Shown: positions 7,931 to 17,169, counted from the stretch's first letter. The stretch: 64,000 nucleotides of DNA from Bradyrhizobium sp. BR13661 (GCF_029892425.1 NZ_JARXWB010000028.1:1-64000), one strand, 5' to 3'. The notes: generated by a model from the sequence alone, not told the origin. Program-made: numbers and translations.

Positions 7931-10675
7931 TCAGGCCGCACTAACCGCTTCGAGCTCGGCCGCCAGGAACTGCTTCTCGAACGCCTCGGCAGGCATCGGA
8001 CGGCCGAAGAAGTAGCCCTGCCCCTCCTCGCAGCCCATGCTGACCAGGAAGTCGGCCGTGGCCCGATTCTCGATACCTTCAGCAACAACCGTCAGGCCAA
8101 GCTGCTTGCTCAGGCCAATCGTCGAACCGACGATGGCGGCGTCGTCGGAATCCGTGAGCAAGTCGAGCACGAACGAGCGGTCGATCTTGAGCCCGTCGAG
8201 CGGAAACTTCTTGAGGTAGCTCAGGCTTGCATAGCCCGTTCCGAAGTCGTCGAACAGGATCCGGACGCCGAGCTGCTGGATCCGCTTGAACATGTCGAGC
8301 ACCCGGCTCTCATCGTGCAGCAGGATGTCTTCGGTCACTTCCAACTCGAGCAACGAGGGGGTAAGCCCCGTCGTTCTCAGCAACTCCTCAACGGAATGCG
8401 CGAGATCGCCTGAGTGCAACTGCGAAGGCGAGAGGTTGATTGCGACGCGCACGCTGTTACCAGACAGCTCCCACGCCCGGGCCTGCCGGCCGGCGGTCTC
8501 CATCACCCAGCTCGCGATCCGCTCTGACAACGCAGAGGTGTTGACCACCGGCATGAATTCCGCGGGCGACACGTAGCCTCGCACAGGATGCCGCCAGCGA
8601 ATGAGCGCTTCGGCCCCGATGAGGCTGCCGTCAACCAGCCGGACCTGGGGCTGGAAGAACAATTCAAACTCGCCGCGATCCGCAGCAAGCGCCAGCTCGC
8701 TCTCCAGAGTCAGCCTGCTCTCCAGTTCCTCCCGGATCGCGCTTTCGAAGATCACGTGGCTCCCACGTCGCGTCAGCTTGGCCTTGGTCAGCGCCAGGTG
8801 GCCATTGCTCAGGAGATCATCCGCGTTCCCGCCACCCTCCGGATATACGGCGACGCCGATGCTGATCTTGACTCTGTGCTGACGTGTCCCCGTGACGAGC
8901 GGCGCTTCGAATGCGTGAATCATCCGTTCGGCGAACGCGGCAATGGTCTCGCCTGCCTCGGCGCAGTCAAGCGCTATTGCGAACTCATCGCCGCTGAGCC
9001 GCGCGACGAGGGCCTTGTCGCCAGCCTCAACCCGCAAGCGTTGAGCCACGGCGCGCAACACGAGATCGCCGGCCGAATGTCCGAGCATATCGTTGATGCG
9101 CTGAAATCCGTCGAGGCCGAGCACAAGCAGCGCCACCTCGGATCGTCGCTCCGCCGCGCTGATCAGCGCGGCCAGCTTCGCATGCAGCGTGTTGCGATTG
9201 GCAAGACCCGTCAGGGCATCGTATTCGGCAAGATATTTGACGCGCTCCGCCTCGCGCTTGCGCACGGAGATGTCGCGAAGGATCGCGCCATATTGGAATC
9301 CCTCCGTTCCTTGCCACCCCGAGAAGCTCGCTTCGACCGCGAAGGTTTCACCATTCTTGCGGCGGCCCTCGAACTCGACGACCACGGCGCCACCAGGGAC
9401 TAACAGCGCCTGGCGCGCGGCATCTCGTATTGCGAAGGTCTTGGTGCCGGCTTCCACCGGAATTGCGCAAAGCGTTTCGAACGGACGGCCGATCATCTCG
9501 GCCGGCATGTAACCAAAGATCGCGCTCGCACCGGGATTCCAGACGGTGATCCGGTGATCTTCATCGGTGCAAACCAGACCGTCGCCCAGTGCCATCGCGA
9601 TGCGGTGGAAGCGGCTTTCGGCGATGCGACCCAGCAGGCTGCGGAAGTCGATCTCGTCCAGGGCGATCGCCGTCAGATAGGCGATGATCGCGATGTGGAG
9701 GAGCGACGTATCGATGACGAGCGGCCAGCGTTCCTGCACAAGGACCGCTGTCAATTCGATGCCTACACCGGCCGAGATCAAGGTCGCGACGCGGACGCCT
9801 GGTCCGACCCGACGCCATGAGTACATCATCAGCAGGCAGATCACACCAAGGCCAGCGAACATGCCGACATTGGATGTCCAGCGCAGCATCCGGTTCTGAA
9901 GGACCGATTCTGCCGCCAACGCCTGGAGGACGGGCCCTGCGAGGATGCGGCCATTTGGAACGCTGAACCGGTCGCCCAGTTCGAGTGCCGTGGCACCGAC
10001 GATGACCTTCTTGTCCCTCAGCTTGTCCAACGCCGCAGAATTGCCTCGCAGCACATCGACATAGGAAACGCTTGGAATGGAAGCCGCCTGAATGCTGAAG
10101 TCGATCAGGAAGGGCGGCCGGCGATTAGCGTTCTGCCCGGCCAGCACGACGGCCATCGACGGCATCTGAACGTCGTCGCCGAGCTTCTCCACGACCGGAT
10201 AGCGGCGAACGAGCCCATCGGACTCAACCGCGACATTGACGACGGCTGGCCACGACTGATTGCCAAACGACTTCAAGGGACGATTGATGTGGACCGCACC
10301 ACTGTTCGGCGTCGGCTGCTTGAAGGATGGCAGGATCGTCGAGCCGCCGACCTCCCGGAGCGCTGCGAGGAAGGCCTCGTCGGAGGTCGGGTCCGAGGGC
10401 GAACTAAAATCGATGTCCAAAGCGACGTCCTGCGCCCCGGCCGCCTCGAGGCGGTGCAACAGCTCGGCGTGCAGGCTCCGCGGCCAAGGCCACACGCCGA
10501 TCTGATCGATGGAGGGAGCGTCGATCGCGACCACGACAACGTTGCCGGTCGCGGAACGGGAGTGCCAGTTGAAGCGCAAATCGGTGATCGCGTGGCGAAG
10601 CGCACCATGCCATCCCGTGGACAGCACGACCGCCAGCGCGATCACGACAAGGATATGCGGTCGATAGCGTTTCAC
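7931..10675 (-). CDS. CHASE2-PAS-GGDEF-EAL cyclic-di-GMP signalling protein
   Basis: A 914-residue membrane receptor. One N-terminal helix is followed by a periplasmic CHASE2 sensor (about residues 30-280), membrane helices (about 285-345), a PAS domain (about 360-475), a GGDEF domain with the active motif as SGDEF (about 565) and an EAL domain with EALIRWRHP and DDFGTGYASLSYLKK. Both catalytic domains look intact, so it may make and degrade c-di-GMP. The GTG at 10675 has GGGGAG just upstream and gives MKRYRPHILV; another GTG at 10690 has no site. It lies 58 bases behind the FecR-domain gene on the same strand, and CHASE2 and FecR proteins are recurrent neighbours, so a shared envelope-sensing role is inferred. 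Confidence 0.92.
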   Translation of the reverse strand: MKRYRPHILVVIALAVVLSTGWHGALRHAITDLRFNWHSRSATGNVVVVAIDAPSIDQIGVWPWPRSLHAELLHRLEAAGAQDVALDIDFSSPSDPTSDEAFLAALREVGGSTILPSFKQPTPNSGAVHINRPLKSFGNQSWPAVVNVAVESDGLVRRYPVVEKLGDDVQMPSMAVVLAGQNANRRPPFLIDFSIQAASIPSVSYVDVLRGNSAALDKLRDKKVIVGATALELGDRFSVPNGRILAGPVLQALAAESVLQNRMLRWTSNVGMFAGLGVICLLMMYSWRRVGPGVRVATLISAGVGIELTAVLVQERWPLVIDTSLLHIAIIAYLTAIALDEIDFRSLLGRIAESRFHRIAMALGDGLVCTDEDHRITVWNPGASAIFGYMPAEMIGRPFETLCAIPVEAGTKTFAIRDAARQALLVPGGAVVVEFEGRRKNGETFAVEASFSGWQGTEGFQYGAILRDISVRKREAERVKYLAEYDALTGLANRNTLHAKLAALISAAERRSEVALLVLGLDGFQRINDMLGHSAGDLVLRAVAQRLRVEAGDKALVARLSGDEFAIALDCAEAGETIAAFAERMIHAFEAPLVTGTRQHRVKISIGVAVYPEGGGNADDLLSNGHLALTKAKLTRRGSHVIFESAIREELESRLTLESELALAADRGEFELFFQPQVRLVDGSLIGAEALIRWRHPVRGYVSPAEFMPVVNTSALSERIASWVMETAGRQARAWELSGNSVRVAINLSPSQLHSGDLAHSVEELLRTTGLTPSLLELEVTEDILLHDESRVLDMFKRIQQLGVRILFDDFGTGYASLSYLKKFPLDGLKIDRSFVLDLLTDSDDAAIVGSTIGLSKQLGLTVVAEGIENRATADFLVSMGCEEGQGYFFGRPMPAEAFEKQFLAAELEAVSAA

Positions 10676-10733
10676 CTTGCTCCCCTGCACCTGCGGCGTT
10701 CGCCGCCGAGTGCTTCCCCGTTAAGATGACGGC

Positions 10734-11948
10734 CTAGTGATGTTTGTACCAGCCGTAGTGGTGGCCATTGTTGCCACCATTTCCGCTTCCATGGCCGCTA
10801 TTCCCATTTCCGCTGTCGCCATCGCCACTAGCGCCGTTACCAGTTGCGCCATTGTCGCTGCTACCGCTCGCGGAGCTTCCGCTGGACGCAGCTTTGGTCG
10901 CTGTAGGGGTTGTGACAGCGGGCGTCGTCGGGCTCGACGCCGCCGAAGTTGAGGTCGCCGCAGCGACACTGCTGCTCACAGAGACCGCTGTGACCGTTGT
11001 GCTGTTGGCGGCCGCGGTCGTCGTGTTCGACTTGCTGTCGCTCCACACCGTGTCAGTGCTGGCATTCGCATTGCGTACCTGCCCTGGCGCGACGGCGTTG
11101 TGGGCGAGGCCGTGGGTGACCTTGTGGAAATTCAGCTTGACCTCGCCGAGCGAGCTCGAGATGTGCACAACGCCGGCCTTGGGTGCGTGAGTTACACTGG
11201 CCTGATGCGAATGAGTCGGAGCGCCAGCCGTCTTGGTGCCCTTCTCGATCGTACCAAGCGCATGAATCGCACCACCGCTCGCCGCATTGCGCGGCGCCGA
11301 CAGGCCCGACTTGGGCACAGGGACGCGGTCAATCGTCGAGGCGCGCGGTTTGCCTTGCTCGATTGGATTGAGTGCGCCGGAGCCGCTCAGGCTGAGACCG
11401 GGCTTGCCGTGCTCGAAGGCGGTGGCCACCTGGCCGGGCATCACTTGCGCGATCTGGCCGGTCTTGAAATCGGAGACTTCAACCTGGCCGCGGAGCACGC
11501 CAACCTTGGTGCTGCCTGCGTCCACCGTGACGCTGAAATGCGTGCCCTTGACCACGGCGGCGAGATAAGGCGTCTCGACCTCGAAATGCTTGACGTTGCG
11601 CTTCTCGACCTCGAGCAGGATCGAACCCGCCTGCTGGATGATGGTGGTCGAAAGTCCCTCCTTCTTCTCGGCCGGCACGCCGACCACCGAGTTGGGGGAG
11701 ATCAGAATCGTCTCTTCACCGCGAACCAGCAGCACGCGGCCGTTACGCCCGGTGCGAATGGTATCGCCCGGCTTCAGCGTCTCCTCCTGATTCAACGAGA
11801 CCTGCTGCGCGCCAGGGGTAGCGAGCCAGACCTCGCCCGATGACTTGCTGACCGACCAGACGCCGTCATCCGCAGCGGATGCAACGGGCGCCGTTCCCAG
11901 GATCAAAGCCGCCATCACGGCGCACCGCATTCCAATTCGGACGAGCAT
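10734..11948 (-). CDS. Periplasmic FecR-domain protein with low-complexity C-terminus
   Basis: A 404-residue exported protein. After a signal peptide (cleaved near residue 26, ASAAD) the FecR fold spans about residues 35-175, with LKPGDTIRTGRNGRVLLVRG and AAVVKGTHFSVTVDAG as recognisable stretches. It lacks the N-terminal anti-sigma domain and membrane helix of true FecR, so it is a periplasmic FecR-like module rather than a sigma-factor regulator. From about residue 290 it becomes Thr/Ser/Ala-rich and then Gly/Asn/Ser-rich, ending GWYKHH. It is the first gene of a unit with the CHASE2-GGDEF-EAL gene and is divergent from the TpsB gene, suggesting that the three form one functional group. No sigma factor or TonB receptor is adjacent. 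Confidence 0.85.
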   Translation of the reverse strand: MLVRIGMRCAVMAALILGTAPVASAADDGVWSVSKSSGEVWLATPGAQQVSLNQEETLKPGDTIRTGRNGRVLLVRGEETILISPNSVVGVPAEKKEGLSTTIIQQAGSILLEVEKRNVKHFEVETPYLAAVVKGTHFSVTVDAGSTKVGVLRGQVEVSDFKTGQIAQVMPGQVATAFEHGKPGLSLSGSGALNPIEQGKPRASTIDRVPVPKSGLSAPRNAASGGAIHALGTIEKGTKTAGAPTHSHQASVTHAPKAGVVHISSSLGEVKLNFHKVTHGLAHNAVAPGQVRNANASTDTVWSDSKSNTTTAAANSTTVTAVSVSSSVAAATSTSAASSPTTPAVTTPTATKAASSGSSASGSSDNGATGNGASGDGDSGNGNSGHGSGNGGNNGHHYGWYKHH

Positions 11949-12077
11949 GGTGACCCTCAGCCAAAGTTACTGCGAGCCTTCTGCGTATCCGAGATCACTC
12001 AAGATTGGCTTAGCGGGAACCCGGGACTCGGGTGGCCGCATTAACCGATCATTGACCATAAAAAACTATGAAAAATC

Positions 12078-13874
12078 ATGCGGCTACTGAATCGTTACCG
12101 GCGCCTGGGGACTCCTCCGTCAAGCTACGGAGAACGGTCCGCGCGTGGTGCGGCCCGGCGGTATCTCGCTGCCGCTATGCTGCTGCTTGGACCAACGTTT
12201 GCGGGAACGCCACAGGCCTTCGCGCAACAGGCGAACCAGCCGGGGTTCGATCCTCGCCAACCCGAGAAATACTTTGAAAACCAAACCGAGCAGGAATCCC
12301 TGAACCGGCCTCCGGTGAAGCTGCCCTCGGTCGGCCAACCCAGTACCGGCGGGAATGCCAAGCCGCAATTCGTGCTGCGCGGCATTAACGTCATTGGCGC
12401 GCACACCATCCCCCACGATCGCATCGCCTCGGTCTACCAGACATATCTCGGCAAGCCAGTCTCCCAAGCCGACCTCGCCACGATCGCCGGCGCGATCAGT
12501 GATCTCTACCGCGCCCAGGGATTCCATCTGAGCCGGGCGATCGTGCCGGCGCAGGACATCGCCGGCGGCCGTGTCCGCATCGAGGTGCTCGAAGGCGCAA
12601 TCGTGGAAACCGAGCTGAAGGGGGACGGGGCCGAGCAGTTCGGCGTGCGACGGATGCTCGGGCCGATCCTGGCCGAGCATCCGTCGCGTCTGGCAACGCT
12701 GGAGCGCCAGCTCTATCTCGTCAACGGCTGGCCGGGCGTCCGGATCACCGATACCGCACTCGAGGAGATCGGCGGAGCGACTGGTTGCTTCCGCCTCACG
12801 ATCTATCTGAAAACCTGGCACGTCTTCACATCGTTCGGCCTGGACAATCTCGGCTCGTCGTCGGTCGGTCCATGGCAGACCTACGCGACGGGCGCGTTCA
12901 ATTCCTACCTCACGCCCGGCGACAGCCTCGCCGTCAACCTGTCGACCATCGCCAACGATCCGCGCCAGCTCGGCTTCTCGCGGCTGTCCTATGACGCGCC
13001 GGTTGGCGTTGACGGCGTGAGGCTGGGCGGCTCCGTGCTGTACAGCGCGGTCAGGCCTGGCGATGCGCGCCGCCTCGCCAGCGACATCACAACGACCGAA
13101 GCGTTCGAGCTGCGGGCCAGCATGGTCCCGCTCCAATCGCAATCGTCCACGCTGATAGTGACTGCGGCGACGACCTTCAGCAATGTATCGGAACACGATC
13201 TCTACGGCCCGTGGTACAATGACCATATCAGGACCGCCAGCGTCACTGCCGACTATAAGCTGCAGGATAATTTGGGCGGCACCAACTATGCGACGGTGAG
13301 CTTCCGCCAGGGCCTCAACATCTTCGGCGCCTCCCAATTCGGCGATGACCTCCTGTCGCGGGATGGCGCGTCTTCGAATTTCTCAGTCCTGAATGTCTGG
13401 TTCACGCGCTACCAGACACTCACCGACGCCTGGTCGCTCAAGCTGTCTGCGGCAAGCCAGACCGCATCGCGGCCGCTGTTCACGTCGCAGCAATTCTATC
13501 TCGGCGGCGCAGCCTTCGGCCGCGGCTATGGCGCGGCCGAGATCAGCGGCGACAACGGTCTTGCTGGTTCGCTCGAAGTTCGCTTCGAGCAGAAGCTCAA
13601 TTTCCGCTACTGGAGCGGCTACCAACTTTACGCCTTCGGCGACGCCGGCGCCGTCTGGAACGACGGTTACCGGCTGAGCGACGGCCTGGCGCTGACGTCG
13701 GCCGGTGCCGGCGTGCGGTTCTTCCTGTCGCACGACCTCCAGGCGGATTTTGGCGTGGCCGTGCCCTTGAGCTACCGGGCACCGGACAATGAGCGGCGCA
13801 GCCCGCGCTTTCTGTTCACCCTGTCGAGCGCTTTCAGGCTCTGCCCCGAGCGCGGCCGCGGCGGCTGCATCTAG
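12078..13874 (+). CDS. TpsB/ShlB/FhaC-type outer-membrane secretion transporter
   Basis: A protein of up to 598 residues. A signal peptide with a long basic N-region ends near residue 49 (QAFAQQ). A POTRA domain covers about residues 95-175 (FVLRGINVIGAHTIP ... VRIEVLEGAI), and the rest is a 16-strand barrel with GRGYGAAE near residue 480, the counterpart of the conserved L-R-G-Y motif of TpsB proteins. The family exports a large TpsA exoprotein across the outer membrane; no TpsA gene lies in this window. The ATG at 12078 has no ribosome binding site and lies close behind a TTGACC sequence, so the real start may be further in (Met34). The gene is divergent from the FecR-domain gene and ends in a strong terminator. 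Confidence 0.88.
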   Translation: MRLLNRYRRLGTPPSSYGERSARGAARRYLAAAMLLLGPTFAGTPQAFAQQANQPGFDPRQPEKYFENQTEQESLNRPPVKLPSVGQPSTGGNAKPQFVLRGINVIGAHTIPHDRIASVYQTYLGKPVSQADLATIAGAISDLYRAQGFHLSRAIVPAQDIAGGRVRIEVLEGAIVETELKGDGAEQFGVRRMLGPILAEHPSRLATLERQLYLVNGWPGVRITDTALEEIGGATGCFRLTIYLKTWHVFTSFGLDNLGSSSVGPWQTYATGAFNSYLTPGDSLAVNLSTIANDPRQLGFSRLSYDAPVGVDGVRLGGSVLYSAVRPGDARRLASDITTTEAFELRASMVPLQSQSSTLIVTAATTFSNVSEHDLYGPWYNDHIRTASVTADYKLQDNLGGTNYATVSFRQGLNIFGASQFGDDLLSRDGASSNFSVLNVWFTRYQTLTDAWSLKLSAASQTASRPLFTSQQFYLGGAAFGRGYGAAEISGDNGLAGSLEVRFEQKLNFRYWSGYQLYAFGDAGAVWNDGYRLSDGLALTSAGAGVRFFLSHDLQADFGVAVPLSYRAPDNERRSPRFLFTLSSAFRLCPERGRGGCI

Positions 13875-13880
13875 CCCCGC

Positions 13881-13917
13881 GGGCGGTGGCCGCAACGCGG
13901 CCTTTTTGATACCGCCC
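13881..13917 (+). terminator. Rho-independent terminator of the TpsB gene
   Basis: GGCCGC (13888-13893), loop AAC, GCGGCC (13897-13902), then TTTTT (13903-13907). The flanking GGGCGGT and ACCGCCC are also complementary and would close an outer stem around the U-tract. It begins seven bases after the stop codon. Confidence 0.85.
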
Positions 13918-14017
13918 TCACAGACTTGCCTAAATTTAATCCCGTAACCTGCTCACGATCGCTCGATCAGGGCGTTTCCTGTAGCCATGTTCAGTCAAAA
14001 GTGATTGAGACGGAACC

Positions 14018-14848
14018 ATGAAGAGGGTTTTTGCAGTTTTGGCCTTCCTCTGCGTCCTCGCGGCGGGCCAGTACATTATCGTCGCCAAATTGGCGATCCG
14101 CCACGAGATGCTGTCCTTGTTTGATGCCTCGCGTCAGCGGCCGATCTCGGTCGACATCGCGGTCCGGCGCGACTACGAGACCAAGGCCAATCTCGGTCTC
14201 TGGAGGTTACCGGTCGCCATCATCAGCAACGGCAACACGGTCAAGGCCACCGAGTACTCCTTCCTCGCCAACGTGCTTGCCGCGCGCGGCTATCTCGTCG
14301 CCAGCATCCAGCAGGACCTGCCGAGCGATCCACCCCTGATGACCCATGTCGGCCAGAAATATGTCGGCCGGCGCGAGGTCTATATGCGCTGCGAGGCCAA
14401 CATTGTCTTCGTGCTGAACACCTTGAAGGGCAGGCAGCAGAATGCCGACTACGACCACATCACGCTGGTCGGTCATTCCAACGGCGGCGATGTCTCCATG
14501 TATGTTGCCCAGCAACATCCCGAACTCGTGTCGAAGGTCATCACGCTCGACAATCTCAGGGTGCCCTTCGTCGTGAGCGACCGCATGAAGATTCTGTCGT
14601 TCCGCTCGAAGGATCCGCATTTCCTGACGGACCCCGGCGTGCTGCCGACGCCGGAAGAGGCCAAGGCGCGCGGCATCGACATCGTCAATACCGGCGCGCA
14701 GCACACCGAAATGAGCGATCGCGGACCTGACTCGGTCAAGGAGAATATCCAGGCCACCCTCGACCGATTCCTGCGCGACAGCGCCAGCAGCGCGCTCGCG
14801 CCCGCCGATACGACGAGCCCGATGATTATGAACCCCGGTGACTACTAG
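14018..14848 (+). CDS. Secreted or membrane-anchored alpha/beta hydrolase
   Basis: A 276-residue protein with an N-terminal hydrophobic segment (residues 4-27) that can be a signal peptide or an anchor. GHSNGG at about residue 151-156 is the nucleophile elbow (catalytic Ser), LDN near 181 may hold the acid, and NTGAQHTEMSD near 230 contains the likely catalytic His. The fold resembles alpha/beta hydrolases of the dienelactone-hydrolase/chlorophyllase type. Substrate is unknown. It stands alone; the ATG at 14018 follows GGA at a reasonable distance. Confidence 0.75.
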   Translation: MKRVFAVLAFLCVLAAGQYIIVAKLAIRHEMLSLFDASRQRPISVDIAVRRDYETKANLGLWRLPVAIISNGNTVKATEYSFLANVLAARGYLVASIQQDLPSDPPLMTHVGQKYVGRREVYMRCEANIVFVLNTLKGRQQNADYDHITLVGHSNGGDVSMYVAQQHPELVSKVITLDNLRVPFVVSDRMKILSFRSKDPHFLTDPGVLPTPEEAKARGIDIVNTGAQHTEMSDRGPDSVKENIQATLDRFLRDSASSALAPADTTSPMIMNPGDY

Positions 14849-15137
14849 CCGGGATCCTTTGCGGCAGATCAACGCAGCTCCATGCCGGCCAGGATAGAAG
14901 GGCTATGCAGTATTGGAGCAGAACTTGTCACATTTTGCCGAAAGGCTTGATCCGAGCAGGCTGGAGATGGAGAGCCTTGGCTTGCCCCGGGCGAGACTGC
15001 CCGGGCTCATACGCCATCTCTATCGTTCGGCCCGCAGGTTGTTGCGATCGATCATCGCAAGCATCGACCTCTCGCAATTTCCGGGATCGTGCTGCGGCTG
15101 AGCCCACGTCCGCAAGTGAATGCATGTAGGTGATGCG

Positions 15138-15458
15138 ATGCGCGCAGGTCCGAGACGAATTTGGTTTCTGCTCTTGGCGGTCACGAGCTTGGGCGCATCG
15201 CCTGCTCTCGCGGCTGACGCCAATCACGGCGCCGATCTGGCGCAGCGCTGGTGCGCAAGTTGCCATGTCGTGACAGGCAGCCAGACGCAGGCCAGCGCCG
15301 ATGTCCCCTCCTTCGCGTCGGTTGCACGCAAGCCTGATTTCAGCCCCGAGAGGCTCGCATTCTTCCTGCTCGACCCGCATCCGAAGATGCCGAACTTTCC
15401 CTTGAGCCGGATCGAAGCCGCCGACCTGGCCGCTTATATCGGATCGCTGCGCCAGTAG
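15138..15458 (+). CDS. Small class I c-type cytochrome
   Basis: A 106-residue exported cytochrome. The signal peptide ends at ALA-AD (residue 25-26). The single heme motif is CASCH at 39-43 and Met84 in HPKMPNF is the likely sixth ligand. The start at 15138 follows AGGTGA; an ATG at 15120 in the same frame lacks a site and would disturb the signal peptide. No oxidase or dehydrogenase gene is adjacent, so its redox partner is unknown. Confidence 0.85.
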   Translation: MRAGPRRIWFLLLAVTSLGASPALAADANHGADLAQRWCASCHVVTGSQTQASADVPSFASVARKPDFSPERLAFFLLDPHPKMPNFPLSRIEAADLAAYIGSLRQ

Positions 15459-15492
15459 AATTTTGGTCGGTAGCCAAGCCCCCGAAATGCAA

Positions 15493-15519
15493 ATCCCTGC
15501 CGGGCGAACCGACAGGGAT
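15493..15519. terminator. Hairpin between convergent genes
   Basis: ATCCCTG (15493-15499) and CAGGGAT (15513-15519) pair, and the inner CGG/CCG extends the stem across one mismatch, with loop GCGAA. It lies between the cytochrome gene (plus) and the phasin gene (minus). There is no long T-tract, only TTTGCATTTC on the phasin side, so terminator function is tentative. Confidence 0.45.
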
Positions 15520-15533
15520 CAGCAGAAAGGACA

Positions 15534-15567
15534 ATGGACGGCGGATGAAGTTCATCCGGTGGTCCAT
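15534..15567. repeat. 34-bp interrupted palindrome
   Basis: Outer arms ATGGAC (15534-15539) and GTCCAT (15562-15567) enclose a near-perfect inner palindrome CGGATGAA-G-TTCATCCG (15542-15558). It lies in the 3' intergenic space of two convergent genes, about 80 bases from the phasin stop. It could form a stable cruciform or an RNA hairpin. Confidence 0.7.
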
Positions 15568-15646
15568 CATGGACCTGCAGCAGAATTGAAATGCGCATCT
15601 CGCCGCGACGCAAGATCAATTTATAAGCAGACGGAAGCGCGTCCGA

Positions 15647-15988
15647 TCAGGATTTGCCTTTGCCGGGTTGCATGAAGTTGCCGGTCATCTGGCGCATGTG
15701 ATCGCCGGCGTTGGTGAATTGACTGCGCAGGAACTCGGACTGAATCCGCATCGCCTCCTGCAGGTCGGTTGCGTGAACCAGCTTACGGGCATGCTCGAAT
15801 GCCGCCTTCATGTTCTGCTCGGTGAAGGCGAGTGCCTGCTTGGACACGTCCGCGCTCGCTCCTGGAACAGACGACATCGATTTGGTGGCGGCATCGAAAA
15901 ACATGCCGAACGCCTTCTCGGCCTGGTCGATGGTTTTCTCGGCCAGGTCACGCAGTTCAGCCGGAACTTCGAGCTTCGGTTCGATCAT
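15647..15988 (-). CDS. Phasin-family protein
   Basis: A 113-residue, largely helical protein without membrane segments: PAELRDLAEKTIDQAEKAFG, then SKQALAFTEQNMKAAFEHAR and a C-terminal MRQMTGNFMQPGKGKS. These match the phasin_2 family that coats polyhydroxyalkanoate granules in rhizobia and relatives. The ATG at 15988 follows an AGGGAG stretch. No phaC or phaR is nearby; rhizobial phasin genes are often isolated. Confidence 0.85.
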   Translation of the reverse strand: MIEPKLEVPAELRDLAEKTIDQAEKAFGMFFDAATKSMSSVPGASADVSKQALAFTEQNMKAAFEHARKLVHATDLQEAMRIQSEFLRSQFTNAGDHMRQMTGNFMQPGKGKS

Positions 15989-16132
15989 GGTCGCGCTCCT
16001 CCCTCTTTTTCTTGCCTGATTATCACATTTGCCGCACCGCTCGCCAGCGGCCAGGCGCCGGAAACGACCGCTGTCGTGCTGTCCGCCTTCAGGCCGGAGG
16101 TGGGACCAAGCGTGCTATCGGCGCGGGCGGGC

Positions 16133-16318
16133 TCAGGACAGGGGATGTTCGGGGAGCGTTTCGTCGGTGACGAGGTCTTCGACCAGCTTGATGACCTCGA
16201 AGCGCTGGCGGGGCGCGAGCTTGAGAAAGGCGCGCAGCAGGCGGAGACTCTCGACTGTACCGGTTGCGGGTGCACCGAGCTTGAGATGCAGTTCAGTCGC
16301 GAAATTGAGGTTTTTCAT
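16133..16318 (-). CDS. Small helical hypothetical protein
   Basis: A 61-residue protein starting MKNLNFATELHLKLGAP and ending TDETLPEHPLS, rich in Leu, Arg and Glu with no signal or membrane segment. The ATG at 16318 is preceded by AGGTG with good spacing; an in-frame ATG at 16357 has no site and adds a cysteine-containing 13-residue extension. No family is recognised. It lies behind no operon partner; about 145 bases separate it from the phasin gene downstream. Confidence 0.55.
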   Translation of the reverse strand: MKNLNFATELHLKLGAPATGTVESLRLLRAFLKLAPRQRFEVIKLVEDLVTDETLPEHPLS

Positions 16319-16704
16319 CTCGCACCTATGACAGGATCGGCCCTTCGAGTCGGACATCAGACGCCGATCGAAGACCGGATGACGTCACCGACCATGGCGA
16401 CGACGAACTCTGGGACGGGGCACCCAGCAGACTGGCGCACTGGGCTGCAGATTCTGAACAGACTCGGCCCGACCCGAGAGGTTGCAGTTATGCCAAGGAA
16501 CAACCCGCCGGGCAAGCCAAACCGTAAGGCTTAGCGATGCTTCGTCGGCATCGCGCCACGGCAATTCCGGATAACAGGAATACGCGCCGACGTCACCCAC
16601 CTGCGTCAAGAAGCAGCATCAGTCACCACAAGGCTCCGCTCGCTGTCAATTCGACCAACGTTTCGCATTGTTTCCAACATGCTCGGAAATTGGCAAATCG
16701 TAGA
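16319..16704. other. Intergenic stretch without a recognisable gene
   Basis: About 385 bases between the starts of one minus-strand gene and the end of the next. No frame has a credible ribosome binding site, and no strong hairpin or known motif was seen. It must contain the promoter of the 61-residue protein gene on its left side. Confidence 0.45.
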
Positions 16705-17169
16705 CTAGCGCTTCTTCAGCGTATACACGTGCTCGTTGAGTCCGATTTCGGCGGTTGTATCGTCCACGAAATGAAGGTCGATCTCGCAGCCGGTCTCCAG
16801 TGTCCTGATGCTGGACCCGCTGAAGCCGAGCGATGCCGCAAGCGCCTTGGGATCGACCTTCTTGTCGGCTCGCCGCATCTCGTCGAAGGCGCCCTGAAAG
16901 AGCATATCGGGACCATAGTCCGTCACCTTGTATTGCGGCTTGGCGCAGGCCAATGGACGTGGACCAGAGATCTCCCTGGGTTTGAGAACCACTGTCTTGC
17001 CCATCAGCCGCATGCGCTCGGCATCATCAGGCTTGCGATGCGGATCGGCCCATGGCGCCACCACGGCCGACGTCAATGTCCAGCTTCCGAGATAGAAAGG
17101 ATCGGACGCCGCGGTGGGACCAATCAGGCCGAGCGATACGGCCATGCAGGCAATGTTGGTGAATTTCAT
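16705..17169 (-). CDS. Exported hypothetical protein
   Basis: A 154-residue protein with a Sec signal peptide ending near residue 22 (GPTAASD). The mature part begins DPFYLGSWTLTSAVVAPWAD and contains two cysteines (ACAK and TGCEID) that could form a disulfide in the periplasm. The start at 17169 follows GGGGG; a longer frame begins 16 codons upstream without a site. No family is recognised, although the GSWTLTSA opening resembles small lipocalin-like or META-type periplasmic proteins. Confidence 0.6.
   Translation of the reverse strand: MKFTNIACMAVSLGLIGPTAASDPFYLGSWTLTSAVVAPWADPHRKPDDAERMRLMGKTVVLKPREISGPRPLACAKPQYKVTDYGPDMLFQGAFDEMRRADKKVDPKALAASLGFSGSSIRTLETGCEIDLHFVDDTTAEIGLNEHVYTLKKR

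Noticed and set aside
14905..15129. Small overlapping frames before the small cytochrome c gene
   Set aside because: No ribosome binding site at usable starts, two competing frames, and no family. The 289-base gap 14849-15137 is treated as intergenic.
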